DNA from: Zelonia costaricensis | Taxonomy: Eukaryota; Euglenozoa; Kinetoplastea; Trypanosomatida; Trypanosomatidae | Direction of reading: 5' to 3' | DNA length: 64,000 nt | NCBI GenBank assembly: GCA_030849075.1 | Contig: JASAOO010003534.1 | Span: forward strand, 36,128-100,127 | Shown: positions 20,853-31,815 of the stretch, piece by piece | Position numbering within the stretch: the stretch's first letter is position 1 | How the letters are laid out: each line of letters starts with the position of its first letter | Notes under the pieces: generated by a model | Databases searched by the model: none | Told to the model about the DNA's origin: nothing | What the model saw: only the letters and a program-made list of their open reading frames with translations | Translations under genes and position numbers: made by a program

Positions 20853-23471
20853 ATGCGTCCGTACGCTGTGCGGGATGGCCCGCAAAGCACGCAGCGCAGC
20901 GCCTTCAGCCGCATGATAGAGGCGCGGCGCGGGAGCGAGGCGGAGAAGCGCCGCGGCGACGGCGACCTGCTCGCCCCCGCCTCGCCCAGCGCGTGTCCGC
21001 CGCTGCCAGACATCCACCAGCAGCCGACCTCGTTCGCCATCGCGAGTGCCAGACGCGGCGCACCCGATGCGGCATCGGCGGTGCAGCGCGCATCGATTCA
21101 CGGGCAGGCCTCGACACCGCAGCTCTCGCTCTCCTCGTGCGTCATCACCGACAAGACGCCGCGTGCCGAGCTACTCATCATCATCTCGCAGCTCCAGGTC
21201 GATCTCACGCAGCGCACAGACAGCGTCAACGCCATTCAGCGGAACTTTGAGCGGCTCAGCGCGATGCACCACGCCGAGCAGCTCGAGCTCCAGCGGCTGC
21301 GCCAGCTGGAGAAGTCGCTGGCAGAGCACGACGGGCGGCAGGAGGAGAAGAAGCTGCGCGAGGCGATCGAGAGCGCGGTGGCGCTGCAGAGCAAGGTGCG
21401 CGAACACGAGGTGGCGCGACGGCGCTTGGAGGCCCAGGTGCAGGCCACCATCACCGCACGCGAGCGCGAGCGTGAAATCGGTCGTCTTGTCGCTGCCCAC
21501 GCCGCCGCCCTCCGCACGCTCGCCGACGAGGAAAGCGAGGCCTTCGCACAGCTGCACCGTGCGGCAGGGGCCGAGAGCGCCTCCGTCGCACTCCAGCGGG
21601 GGGCCGGTACGGCAGCGGCAGCGCAGACGCAGTTGTGCCGCGACACTGCGGAGGCCGTCGTGGCGCATCACGCGCAGGTCATCGCCATGCTGGTGCACGA
21701 CAGCGCCAACGGAGTGGCACCGCCGCTGCCGCCGCACAAGCTGCCGCTCAGTGTGACGCCGGCGTCGCTGCTGGATGAGCTGCGGCCGTGGATCGCAGAA
21801 ACGGAAGAGGCCGTGCGGCAGTACGTCGCCGCCACGCGCGCCGTGTCCGAGCGTCAGCGTGATGCGGGCAACAGCAGCAGCCACGCACGCGACGCGGAGC
21901 TGCGACGCTGCAAGTTGACTGCTGTGATAGACGAGGAGCGGACAGGTCGGCAGGCACTGCTGTTCGGCGAGCGCAGCGCGCGGGGTTTACTGCAACGCGT
22001 CACCCGCGCGTGGCGAGGCGCTGTGGAGCGCCAGCGGGAGCTCCACACCACGTCCAGCGCAGCGCAAGCGGCCGTGGTAGAGGCGCAGCTCTCGCAGCGG
22101 CTGGCGTCGTGGTGCACCGCCGCAGACGCGCGCTTCGAGGCAATGGACAAGCACCTCGCCGCGCTCAGGGCGCACGGTGCAGAGATGGAAGACTGCGACC
22201 GGCAGCGCACCGCGCAGCAGCTGCGTGAGTCGCACGCGGCTCAGCTGCAGGCGGTGCGGGACGAGGCCGCGGCTCAGTTCTCTGCCGCGCACGTGGCACA
22301 CACGCGGGAATTGGCGCAGCGGCATCAGGAGTGGGAGACGCGGTTGCGTGCGGCGGACCTGAAGGCCGCCGCGGCTCAGCGTCAGAGCGACGCCCACGTT
22401 GTCACGCTCGCCGAGTTAGAGCGGCTTCACTCCGAGGCGATGGATGCGGCCACCACCGCCTGGCACACCGCCACGGCGACGGCGCTGTCGCAGCGAGAGG
22501 CGAGCCTATGTGCCGAGTTCCGGCGTGCGGAGGCGGCGCAGCAGGCGCACCTGCACGCGGTCGCGGCGACGTGGGCTGATGCCCTGCAGGCCCGCGAGCG
22601 CTGCGCGAGCGACGAGCGGTCTGAGCGACTTGAGCTCGTTCGGGCCCGCTGGCTGGCAGGCACGCAGCAGCAACAGCGCGTGCATGGAGCCGAGGTTGAG
22701 TGGCAAGCACACGCGGTGGCCCTGCGCGAGGGCGCGGCCCGCCTCGGCCAGGAGGAGGCGTCCACGCGTGCGAAGTGGACGGTGGAGGCGGCGACGGCGT
22801 GGGGTGCCCTCGCGCGCGATGCGGCCGTGTCGCTGGCTGCGGTGCAGCACGCCGATGCGATGCGGGCGGCGGCGGTAGAGCTGAGCTCGGCGCGTGCGGT
22901 GGCGGCTGCGCAGGAGGAGGCGTGGCGGGCGCTCCTCTCCACCATGGACGGCGACCTGCAGCGTGCCCGCGAGGAGCGACTCGCCGCCGTGGCGCGCGCG
23001 GCGGATGCGGTGGCGGCGGCCCAAATGGCGGCGGAGGCGCTGCAGACGGCCAAGAGTGACTTCGCTTCATACAAGACGGGTGTGTCGGCGGCGGCGCAGC
23101 GCATTGAGGTGGCGGAGAGCGCCACGGAAAGCGCATGCTGCTGCGCCTTGTGCCTCCAGCTGTACACGCAGCCCGTCGCCTGCGTCCCGTGCGGCCACGC
23201 GTACTGCGCCGGCTGCCTGCTTCAGCACCCACGCAACCGTGGGCTGTCAGGACGCACGGCCGCTGCTGCTGCTGCTTCGAGCTCGCGGGGTGAGCTCGAT
23301 GTGACACAGTGGCTGGGCGAGATCACGTCCCCGCACGCCCGCCTGTACTGCCCCGAGTGCGGGACGGCGGCGGGCACGACGGTGGTGGAGCTGCAGATGC
23401 TGGGCGAGCTCACGGCAAAGTTCGACTACAAGAAGCGCAGCCTTGCCGTGCTGCTCGCCGAGCTCCAGTAG
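20853..23471 (+). CDS. Coiled-coil protein with C-terminal RING finger, 872 residues
   Basis: The start is the first in-frame ATG after a strong splice acceptor. About residues 105-750 are almost continuous coiled coil, rich in Ala, Glu, Gln, Arg and Leu with heptad spacing (ELEL-type blocks such as LQRLRQLEKSLAEH), broken by a short Pro-rich turn near 295 (PPLPPHKLPLS). A RING-type zinc site follows: C764-x2-C767, C780-x-H782-x2-C785-x2-C788, and C833-x2-C836. The gap between C788 and C833 is far longer than usual because of an Ala/Ser-rich insert. RING domains normally recruit ubiquitin E2 enzymes, so this is a likely E3 ligase or a cytoskeletal scaffold with E3 activity. The tail (KFDYKKRSLAVLLAELQ) is again helical. 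Substrate unknown. Confidence 0.85.
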   Translation: MRPYAVRDGPQSTQRSAFSRMIEARRGSEAEKRRGDGDLLAPASPSACPPLPDIHQQPTSFAIASARRGAPDAASAVQRASIHGQASTPQLSLSSCVITDKTPRAELLIIISQLQVDLTQRTDSVNAIQRNFERLSAMHHAEQLELQRLRQLEKSLAEHDGRQEEKKLREAIESAVALQSKVREHEVARRRLEAQVQATITAREREREIGRLVAAHAAALRTLADEESEAFAQLHRAAGAESASVALQRGAGTAAAAQTQLCRDTAEAVVAHHAQVIAMLVHDSANGVAPPLPPHKLPLSVTPASLLDELRPWIAETEEAVRQYVAATRAVSERQRDAGNSSSHARDAELRRCKLTAVIDEERTGRQALLFGERSARGLLQRVTRAWRGAVERQRELHTTSSAAQAAVVEAQLSQRLASWCTAADARFEAMDKHLAALRAHGAEMEDCDRQRTAQQLRESHAAQLQAVRDEAAAQFSAAHVAHTRELAQRHQEWETRLRAADLKAAAAQRQSDAHVVTLAELERLHSEAMDAATTAWHTATATALSQREASLCAEFRRAEAAQQAHLHAVAATWADALQARERCASDERSERLELVRARWLAGTQQQQRVHGAEVEWQAHAVALREGAARLGQEEASTRAKWTVEAATAWGALARDAAVSLAAVQHADAMRAAAVELSSARAVAAAQEEAWRALLSTMDGDLQRAREERLAAVARAADAVAAAQMAAEALQTAKSDFASYKTGVSAAAQRIEVAESATESACCCALCLQLYTQPVACVPCGHAYCAGCLLQHPRNRGLSGRTAAAAAASSSRGELDVTQWLGEITSPHARLYCPECGTAAGTTVVELQMLGELTAKFDYKKRSLAVLLAELQ

Positions 23472-25536
23472 GCAGCTGAGACGCATCGCTCTCCATGTTG
23501 GCGTGTGCGTGTGCGTGTGTGTGCTCGGTTTCTGTTAGTCTTTGTTGGAAGAATGCATGGACGCTGCTGAAGCGCTATGGAGGGGGCAACATCAGCGCAG
23601 GGGGTGGGTGGATGGGTCGAGTCGGCATGCTGGCACACACACACGCGTCTGCCGCATCCCCCCTCCTCCCCACGTGCTCGGCCTCCGCAGCTGCGCTGTG
23701 TTGCGGTCCTCCTCGCCTCACCCCCTCTCTCTTCTTCTGTTGTCTTCCCTGCGTGTTTGCACACACACACACACACACACGCAGCTCGAGTGCGCAGCTG
23801 TCGCTCTTGTCGCCCCACTTGCCTTCTTGCATTTTTTTTCTGTTTGCTCACTCGAGTGCGCGCGTCGTCTCTGCTGTGGTGGTCCTCGATATCACCTCGA
23901 TGAAACTTCCAACACAACAACCGGGGCCAGCGCCGATCCCCTCCCCCTTTGCCCTCCACCAGCAGCACCGTGCACGGCCCTCTCCCGGTACAGCAGCGTC
24001 TTGTGCTGCCGTGGCCCCCCCGCCCCTCCTGCAGACACACAATGCACGCGACGGGATGAGCGCGTGTGTGTGTGTGTGTGTGCGTTGCCGCCGAGTTCGC
24101 CGGCGACGCAGTCATGCCTTGTATGCTCTCAGGTGTGCTGCAGCGCGGTTCCCCAACGTCTTGTGTTTACCTTTCTCGCTCCCCCCCTTCCGCTTCAACT
24201 CATGCAACGTCCACCCGTCACCATCGGCCCCGCAGTGGCTCAGGAAGTGCGCACCCCCTCGCTGTTCCACCGTTGAGCTCATCCCCGCGTCCACTCCTCC
24301 GCATCTTCACCCGCGATCCGCCTCGCGCCCATCCCGTCGTCGCCTCCTCCGCTGCTGCCCCACTCAAACCCCGCCCTGAGGACGAGCTAGAGGAGCAGCG
24401 CGACCTGCTCTCCCATCTTATATCATACACACACACACACACACACGCACACACAACACGCGCGCCTCCCCCTTCCCACTCCCCTCCCTTCCTTTGCGGA
24501 ACACGCCCCGCATCTGACAAGGGGCTTTTCGCGTACTGCCGTTGCGGTGGCGTTCCAGCTCGGCTCCCGTCACTCCACCCGCACACACACCTGCTCACAC
24601 ACCTGCAGCGCATTCGTGGCCGCGCACTGTGTTGTCCCCCCCCCCCACAGCGGTCCGTATCAGTCATCATCGCCCCCCCCCCGCTCCGTTCTCACCATCT
24701 TTCGCGGCTCATCTATTATCCTCTAGCGCTTCATAAATTTCCCGCCACGTCCCCCACCGGTGTGTCCGCGAGTGTCTGCGTCGCCGTCGCTTCCTCGTTG
24801 CACAAGCACTTGCTCACCCCCCCCTCCGGCACTCACATACACGCACGTGTGTGTGCGTGTGTGCCGCCGAGCTCTCAGTGTCGGGTGCGCACCACCGCTG
24901 CGTCGCGCACGGCCGCCTATTCCATTTTCGTCTCCTCGTTGTCTCAGCCGGCCGTCCGCGCAGCTCGAGTCCACTCGCCCTCCCCCACCCCCGTCGCCTC
25001 GCTGGCTTTGCCTCTATATTTCTCACGCCGTGCGTGCTGCGTGCGGTGCCAGCGCCTGCGCACCCGCCACGCTTTCCTGTTGACCGTTGGCGTCCCCCAC
25101 AAAACGCCACGCGGTGGGTTGGTGACCGCGCGACGCACGCCTCGAGGGGCTTCCTTGCCTTGCTTGCTCTTCTTGGCCTTCCCCCCTTCCCCTCCCACGC
25201 TACGCGCGGTGTGCCCCTCCCCACCTCCTCACGCCCCCACCCTCTCTTGCCGATCTGCTCATCACCGCTCCCCGTAATTGTTGTTCCACCCTTCCCCACC
25301 ACGCCCCAGCAGCTCCACTGGTTGCACCCTGGGGTCTGCTGCTCCGTGGTGCACCCCCACCTACCTACTCGCACATCCCCCCCCCCCACACACACACACA
25401 CAGGCGGGTGCGTCCTCCGCGTCTGCGTGCTCGCGGGTCGCTGTTGTCGTCGTATCTCTGCCGTCTCTCTTGTTGTCCTTCGCTTCGCTTGTGGCTTCTC
25501 TCTTCACTGTGCGTGGGTTGGCCGCTGCGAGTCTCC

Positions 25537-25556
25537 CACTCACTCACTCACTCACT
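25537..25556. repeat. (CACT)5 tetranucleotide repeat
   Basis: Five exact tandem copies of CACT within the spacer upstream of the M1 aminopeptidase. Confidence 0.9.
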
Positions 25557-26157
25557 TTCTCTCCGTCATATCGCCTCTTCGCGAGGGCGCCGTGTGCGTG
25601 AAGAGCGCCACGCAGTTGCGTGCTCCCGTGCACCGGAGCCTCCCTCGGCTCTCCTCCTTCTTCTCTCTGTGCGTATACGTGTGCGGCGCGGGCACCCGTG
25701 TAGGGACGCCTGCACGCCACTTCGTGTGTGCGTCCCGGTTCGGGCGTCTTCCTTCATCATCTGCTCTTCTCAATTTTCTCTTGTGCGTTGAATAAGGAAA
25801 AAGTGCGAAGGGTGCGTGTACGTGCGTGCGTGCGTGCCCCCCCGCCTTGGCTGTCTCTCGCTCTGATTGGCACCGGTCCGTTCTCGGCGCGCGGAAGCAA
25901 GGCACGCAGCCTGCGCATCGCCACCACCGTTGCCCCCTTCGGCTGTCTCCCTCATCTTCCCCTCGCTCCCCTCCCTCCGTGAGTGTCCCGCCTCGGTGCC
26001 CGATTGGCGTGCCGGCTCGCCGCAGCGCATCGCCCTCACTCCCCCCCCCGCCCCCCGCCCGCCGCCGTTCCGTCGTCCTTCTTTAGCCTCCTTTGCTGTG
26101 GTGTACCTTCTCCTCTGCCGGCTCCTCCTCCCACGCGCTTGTCGTCTCGCACGCGCC

Positions 26158-26233
26158 GACCTCTTTCCTTTCTCTCCGCTTCTGTCTGTCCCTGTCTGTC
26201 CGCCGCTCTCCCCACGCCCACGCCCACGCGTAG
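26158..26233 (+). promoter_or_regulatory. Probable spliced-leader acceptor for the M1 aminopeptidase
   Basis: A long CT-rich tract runs from about 26158 with no AG until 26232-26233, 15 nt before the ATG at 26249. The leader would be very short. Confidence 0.55.
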
Positions 26234-26248
26234 AGTGAGTTCCGATTG

Positions 26249-29200
26249 ATGGAGCCGGCACCACTCGCGTGCTCCCCCGAGGGGGTGCCCGACGACGTTG
26301 TGCAGTCCCTCCACTCCCTCGCCTTCCGCCTGCCCCCGCACATGCTGCCACAGCACTACGCCCTCGAGTTCCAGCCAGACGCCGTGCTCGGCATCTTCAC
26401 TGGCGCCATGTACGTGACGATCCGTGTCACGCAGGCGCCGCTGACGCTCGTTCGGCACCTCGTCCTCCACGCGCTCGGCCTCACCATCGCCGCGGAGGCG
26501 GTGCACGTCTTTGTGCCAGCGGACCCGGTGCAGGGGCTTAGTGAGGAGGCGGCGGCGATGCACCCCAGCCGTTGCCGCCACGGCGACGGCGCAGCGCGTC
26601 AGCGGCCCTTCAGCGAAGAGACGGGCCGCTACGTGCACTGCGTGGACGTGTCGCACTTCTCAGAGAGTGAGACGGCGCTGTTGGTGTTTGACAGCGCGCT
26701 GCCGTGCGCGCTGGGCGACACGTTCGTGCTCATCGTGGACCACTTCGAGGGCGCCATTGGCGTTCCGCCCCACATGGAGGGCCTCTTCCACTCCAACGTG
26801 GCCGACGCGTCGATGCTGAGCACGCACCTCGAGCCGACCGATGCCCGCCGTTTGTACCCGTGCTTCGACGAGCCGGCGATTCAGTCGACCTTCCACCTCT
26901 CCGTCATCGCGGCGGCTGGGCAGATGGTGCTGTCGAACACCGAGGTGGAGGCCGACATCGCCGTCACCGTGCCGCCCTACGGCCCGATCATGGCGCCGCC
27001 GGCCAGCGCCCGCAAGAGCAGCGGCAGCCTGTGCGACGTGGCCTCCATCGCCTTGCCATCGCCCAGCGGCGCCTCCGCGTCTTCCTCGCCCAAGCCGTCG
27101 CACACAACCACGTCGGCGCTCACGTCGTCCGCGCCGCCCGCGCTGTGGCACTGCGTGCGCTTCCAGCGCACCCCGCCCCTGCACACCTGCATCGTCGGCT
27201 TTCATGTAGGCCGCTTCATCATCCTCGAGCAGCGCTCGCGGCGCTCCCGCATCTTGTGCCGCGTGGTGCTGCCCCACACCGATGCGAGCAGCAGCGGCTG
27301 GTTCGCGCTCGATCTCGCCACGAAGGCAGTCGACTTCTTCGAGGAGTTCTTTGGCGTTGGGCTGCCGCTGACGAAGCTGGACGTGGTGGGGCTGCCAACC
27401 TTTGGCGTGCTTGGGATGGAAAACTGGGGAATGATCAACCTCGCCAGGAACTTTCTCGTCGTGACGGACACGACCCCGCTGGAGCGGCGGCAGCGCATCA
27501 CGCGGCTCATTGGGCACGAGGTGTGCCACCAGTGGTTTGGCAACCGCGTCTCGGTCGAGTGGTGGAACTGCCTGTGGCTAAAGGAGGGCATGTGCCGCTA
27601 CCTCGAGTACTTCTTTGTCAACGCGGTCTTCCCGAGCTGGGGGCTCTGGAACGAGTTCCTGTGCAACATCATGAACGGCGCGCTGCTGGCCGACGCGAAC
27701 CCAGGCACGACGCACCCTGTCGGCAACTGCAACCCCGCGCCGCGACGCATCTACGATACCTTCGATGCCATCAGCTACGGCAAGGGCGCCTGCCTGCTGC
27801 GCATGATCTTCAGCATAATTGGCGTGGAGTGGTTGAAGCGGGCGACGCACCTGCTCATGGTCCGCTTCGCCGAGCACGCCTTCAACGCGAAGGACTTTGG
27901 AGACTGCATCGTGGACACCGCGGAGGGGCGCGGCAGCGGCGACACGGAGGTGCAGCACGCGCAGGCGATCCGGTGGTGCCTCGCGATGGTGGACGCGGTC
28001 AGCCACCCGTACCTGTACATCCACCAGCAGCCCGGCGAGTCCTACACCATCACGCAGTACGTCGCCCCAAGCAAGCAGCACGGCCTCCTGGTCGAGTACG
28101 TGCAGTACCAGCGCAGCCGCGCCGACGCCCCGGCGCTGGATCTCTGCTCCAACCCGTCACGATCCTCCTTCGAGTGGGCACCTGAGACGACGCTGAAGCC
28201 GGTGGCGAAACCGTACTGCGTGCCGCTGCGGTCGGTGCAGTGGATGCCAGGCGGGCACGGCAGCGTGCGGCTCATCTTCTTGGAGGAGGCCGTGCACCGC
28301 GCCGCGCTGGGCGTCCCAGGCGCGTCCCTCGCCGCGCGCTCGCCGCAGCTACTCCCGCCCGCGGCGATGCTCCGCGACACTCGCACGCCGTCCTCAAGCG
28401 CAGGTGGCGCGCCGTCGTCGTCGCCCTCCTCGACCCCGGCGAGCTCGCCACCGATGTTCGCGTCGGGCGGGCTCTGCTACTTCAACCAGGGCGGCAGCGG
28501 CTTCTTCCAGTGCGACTACGACGCCGCGACGTGGCGCCGGCTCTTCGACCTCGTCGCGTACTTCTCGGAGGACGACCGCATGATCATCACGATGCACTTC
28601 ATCAACACGGCCAAGGCGCAGCTCGGCCGGCAGCCCGGCGAGCCGGCCGACACGGACCGGTGCACGCTCTTCTTTGAGTGGCTGCTGCGCCTGACGAGCG
28701 CGCCGGGAGCCATGAACTCGTTTCTGTGGGAGATCGTCACGAACGCGCTGACTACGATTGTGCAGCTGGTGCAGCAGTACTACTGCCACACCATCGTGAA
28801 GGAGTTCGTGAACAGCCTCTACACGCCGCTGCAGCGCCGCTGCGTGCTGTCCTTTTTTGCGCAGGAGAAGACCGTCTCCTTCCAGAGCGGCATCCACCTC
28901 TCCCGGCAGCTGGTCCTCCACATCCTGCAGCTGCTGTGCCTGTGCGACAACCCCGCCGTGTGCGAGGAGGCGGAGGAGACGGCGCAGTGGGCGCTCGCCG
29001 CGCTGCTCTCCCTCGCGGAATCTCCGGTGCACACCGCCAGCAGCCTGTCCGCCACGACCGGCACCGCCGCGGCGACCGCCACGGCCACCACGAGCACGAC
29101 GAGCAACGGCGCGTCGGCCAGCGCAGGCACGGTGCCGATCCCCAGCCTCAGCGTCGCCAGCGTCTCTGTCGGCCTCCACCACGCCCAAGGGCCAAGCGCC

Positions 29201-30493
29201 AACGCGGGGTCGCCGCTCTCGGCCGACACACCGCCGCCCGCGCGCGCGAGCACCGCGCACGTCTCTGTCACGTCCGCGCCGATCGCCGTGGCGCTGCTGC
29301 CGCGGCGCGAGTCGGCGCCGCAGCCGGTGCTGGGCAGCGCACCCGCCTTCTACTCCCGCCCCACCGCCGCCGCCACTGGTTTCGTGTCGCCCCCGGGGAG
29401 GTTGTTGAAGGGCTCGAGCGCGGCGACGCTGCTCGGTCACCAGGCGTCGTCGGCCCCGCGGCCGGCGCCGCTGCTCTCCGCTACCGCAGGCGCCGCCGAG
29501 CACGGCGGCAGCGCAAGCATGTTTGCCGCCTCCTTCAGCCACGGCGCCAGCGCGCTGCTGAGCGAGCGGGCGGGCGGCAAGGCGCCGAATGCGCGCAGCT
29601 ACCCGTGTCAGCGCACCGGCGACTTCAACGTGGAGGACTCGAGTCACATTCAGGCCGGCACCATCGCCCTCTCCCACCTCGTCTCGCAGGTCCGCACGGA
29701 GTACTGGGTCGCGGCTGCGGCCATCGCCGTGGAGCAGCTGCTGCTGCCGGACCGCGACGAGCTGCAGCGGGTCAGCGGCATGACGCCGCCGGTGGTGCGC
29801 ACGCAGCAGCTGTCGCTGGAGCAGCGCCGGTTGGCGCTCCGTCTCGTGCTCCCGCCCATCTTCGCGTACGACAAGGAGTCCGCCTTCCCCTTCATGGCCG
29901 GGGTGCTCCACGCCGCACCGTTCCTGGACCAGCCCAGCGTCATGGCCCTCTACCGCAACTCCCGCTTCTTCGTGTACCTCCTCTCCACGCAGCGCCTCGC
30001 GCGCGACGGCAACACGATGGACTACCTCCTGCGCCACGGCGCCGAGGTGTGCGGCAACGGCTACGTGGTGGCCCAGCTCAAACAGATTGTGCAGGGCGGC
30101 CTGCACTGCGTCCCCACGAGCGCGGCGGCGAGCGTAGACCGCTTCCGGGGCGTCGAGTTTGCCGACCACAACGCGACGGTGCGGCCGTCCGCGTCGTCGT
30201 CCACCACCGCCTCGCCGCGCGCTAGCTTGCCGCGGGCGACGGCGAAGGTTTCAGAGCGCCGCGCGCTGCGGATGCTCCACCCCGTCGCGGCCGCAGCACT
30301 GGACTGCATGGAGGCCAACTGCGTATGGATGGACTACTGCAGCAGCCACTACGATCAGTTTTTGCGCGATCAGCTCCAGCGGAAGACGTGGCAGCCGGTG
30401 CCGAACGGCGCCGCGGCCGCCGCGCAGCTCTCCACCCCGCTCACCGAAGATGGCCAGAACCCGTGCGAGACCTTCGGTGGGGTAAGCATCTGA
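26249..30493 (+). CDS. Large M1-family zinc aminopeptidase, 1414 residues
   Basis: M1 enzymes remove N-terminal residues from peptides. All catalytic elements are present: the substrate-binding LGMENWG (G389-M390-E391-N392), the zinc site H423-E424-V-C-H427 with the third ligand E446 eighteen residues on (LWLKEG), and the transition-state Tyr in DAISYGKG (Y510). The N-terminal lobe shows YPCFDEPAIQSTF, the usual M1 signature near residue 204. Two departures from a standard enzyme of about 850-900 residues are seen. A Ser/Pro/Ala insert at about 248-295 interrupts the N-terminal lobe, and a large C-terminal part carries a low-complexity region at about 925-1110 (Ala/Thr/Ser/Pro) between helical blocks. 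Total length is more like the M1-related TAF2, but TAF2 lacks the zinc site that is intact here. No signal peptide or membrane anchor is evident, so cytosolic location is likely. Confidence 0.92.
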   Translation: MEPAPLACSPEGVPDDVVQSLHSLAFRLPPHMLPQHYALEFQPDAVLGIFTGAMYVTIRVTQAPLTLVRHLVLHALGLTIAAEAVHVFVPADPVQGLSEEAAAMHPSRCRHGDGAARQRPFSEETGRYVHCVDVSHFSESETALLVFDSALPCALGDTFVLIVDHFEGAIGVPPHMEGLFHSNVADASMLSTHLEPTDARRLYPCFDEPAIQSTFHLSVIAAAGQMVLSNTEVEADIAVTVPPYGPIMAPPASARKSSGSLCDVASIALPSPSGASASSSPKPSHTTTSALTSSAPPALWHCVRFQRTPPLHTCIVGFHVGRFIILEQRSRRSRILCRVVLPHTDASSSGWFALDLATKAVDFFEEFFGVGLPLTKLDVVGLPTFGVLGMENWGMINLARNFLVVTDTTPLERRQRITRLIGHEVCHQWFGNRVSVEWWNCLWLKEGMCRYLEYFFVNAVFPSWGLWNEFLCNIMNGALLADANPGTTHPVGNCNPAPRRIYDTFDAISYGKGACLLRMIFSIIGVEWLKRATHLLMVRFAEHAFNAKDFGDCIVDTAEGRGSGDTEVQHAQAIRWCLAMVDAVSHPYLYIHQQPGESYTITQYVAPSKQHGLLVEYVQYQRSRADAPALDLCSNPSRSSFEWAPETTLKPVAKPYCVPLRSVQWMPGGHGSVRLIFLEEAVHRAALGVPGASLAARSPQLLPPAAMLRDTRTPSSSAGGAPSSSPSSTPASSPPMFASGGLCYFNQGGSGFFQCDYDAATWRRLFDLVAYFSEDDRMIITMHFINTAKAQLGRQPGEPADTDRCTLFFEWLLRLTSAPGAMNSFLWEIVTNALTTIVQLVQQYYCHTIVKEFVNSLYTPLQRRCVLSFFAQEKTVSFQSGIHLSRQLVLHILQLLCLCDNPAVCEEAEETAQWALAALLSLAESPVHTASSLSATTGTAAATATATTSTTSNGASASAGTVPIPSLSVASVSVGLHHAQGPSANAGSPLSADTPPPARASTAHVSVTSAPIAVALLPRRESAPQPVLGSAPAFYSRPTAAATGFVSPPGRLLKGSSAATLLGHQASSAPRPAPLLSATAGAAEHGGSASMFAASFSHGASALLSERAGGKAPNARSYPCQRTGDFNVEDSSHIQAGTIALSHLVSQVRTEYWVAAAAIAVEQLLLPDRDELQRVSGMTPPVVRTQQLSLEQRRLALRLVLPPIFAYDKESAFPFMAGVLHAAPFLDQPSVMALYRNSRFFVYLLSTQRLARDGNTMDYLLRHGAEVCGNGYVVAQLKQIVQGGLHCVPTSAAASVDRFRGVEFADHNATVRPSASSSTTASPRASLPRATAKVSERRALRMLHPVAAAALDCMEANCVWMDYCSSHYDQFLRDQLQRKTWQPVPNGAAAAAQLSTPLTEDGQNPCETFGGVSI

Positions 30494-31815
30494 TGCCGCT
30501 GCGGCGCACTCGGTGGACTCCACCCCGCGCCAACTGCTGATTCCCCCCCTTCCCCCCAACCTGATGCCCGTGTGTATGTGTGTGTACGTGTGTGTGTGTG
30601 TATGCGCAATAAAGGACCATGTACTTGCTGGGTAGTGTGTATGGCGTGCTCATGGGTGCCACATAAGGTGTGCACCAGCGTCGGTGAAGTGGGGGTGGAG
30701 GAGGGCGTCATGAAAAGCGTCGTGCAAGCACCCCCCTGTCTTGCGAGTGGGCGGCCGAAGTGCTCTATCCCGTGTGGTGGCGCGGCGCGGCTGCCGCCAG
30801 GGCCGCCCCGTACAGCAACCACACCCGTTCTCTTCGTGCTCCCCGCCCTCCTCCCCACCTCCCTCACCGCGCACCGGCAGCACCAGGCGTGCGTTGGTGC
30901 GCTCCTGCGAGCGCAGCAGGTCACAGGCGCACGGCACTGCGCAGGATGTTGAGATGAAGCACCTGAAACGAATGCAGCTCGCCCAGCACACTTGTCCGCA
31001 CCGACGTGTCTCTGCCTCTCCCCCTCTCCCACACGCCCGTGGGGGTGTGGCTGTCGGGGTGTGCCGGCAGCTTGGCGCTGCAGAACCGGGGCCGCCGGCG
31101 CAGCGTGCAGGACTGCGCGACGGGGGGACCAAGTGCTGCTGTTCAGGTCCAGTCCTGGGCCGGAGATAGTGGCGACACTCTTCTTCATCTCCTGATCCGG
31201 TTCACCGGACAGTCAGCGAGGCGCTCTAGCAAAGTGGATGTGCCGGAGCTACAGACAGCGCCGGTAGGCGATCGCGGTTGCCGCATGCAGTCACGTGTTC
31301 GCCTCTCGTCCACTCCTCCGACTCTCATCCCCTCCTTCTCCCGGGGCGACACCGATCCACACCCACACGCTGGCGAACCGCACACGGGTGTCGCACGGCG
31401 CGCGGTCCCACACCTCCATCACTGCATTCACTCCCTCCCCCTTCTCCCCCCTCTGCTCGCACACGCCTTCACACACCGCGCAGTGCCATCTACGCACTCG
31501 CCCTCGCTCTCTCGCTCTCCTTCGCTTCGCACTCGCGCTCTTTCGCTTCTTCTTTTTCGGTTTGTCTTCTACTCGTCCTCGGCGCGTCGAGGTTTGAGCT
31601 CGCGTCGCCCCCCCCCTTGTCTGACACCCTGTCCTCTCTGTTCTTCTCTCGTCTGGTTATCTCTGTGTGTGTGAGTCTTGCACAGGCACGCAGCTCTGCT
31701 CGTAGGTGCCCTTTGTGGTGTGTGCTTGTTCTCTCTCTCCTCTCTCGCTCTGGCTGTGGACTGTGCCGCTGCTCGTGTGCCCTCCCTTCCCCTCCCCTCC
31801 CTCCACCCGCCCACC
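30494..31815. other. Intergenic spacer, no gene seen
   Basis: (GT)-rich sequence shortly after the stop (about 30571-30602), then about 700 nt of mixed composition without long pyrimidine tracts, then a strongly pyrimidine-rich 500 nt leading to the next ATG. No acceptor AG separates the last tract from the ATG, so the leader probably begins further up, around 31665-31730. Confidence 0.55.

Larger units (their letters stand above)
23472..26248. other. Long intergenic spacer (2.8 kb)
   Basis: No convincing gene. It has (GT)-rich sequence directly after the stop (about 23504-23523), (CA)n at 23760-23780, (GT)n at 24063-24082, (CA)n at about 24427-24446, several C runs (for example about 24637-24646 and 25378-25387), five CACT copies at 25537-25556 and a very pyrimidine-rich end. 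A 403-codon open frame at 24066-25277 is built from repeats and Cys/Pro/Ser/His-rich sequence and is not believed. Confidence 0.55.

Noticed and set aside
24066..25277. A 403-codon + strand open frame in the 2.8-kb spacer
   Set aside because: It is made of Cys-Val, Thr-His and Pro/Ser stretches from GT, CA and pyrimidine repeats. One patch (RPEDELEEQRDLLSHL) looks protein-like but is short and isolated.
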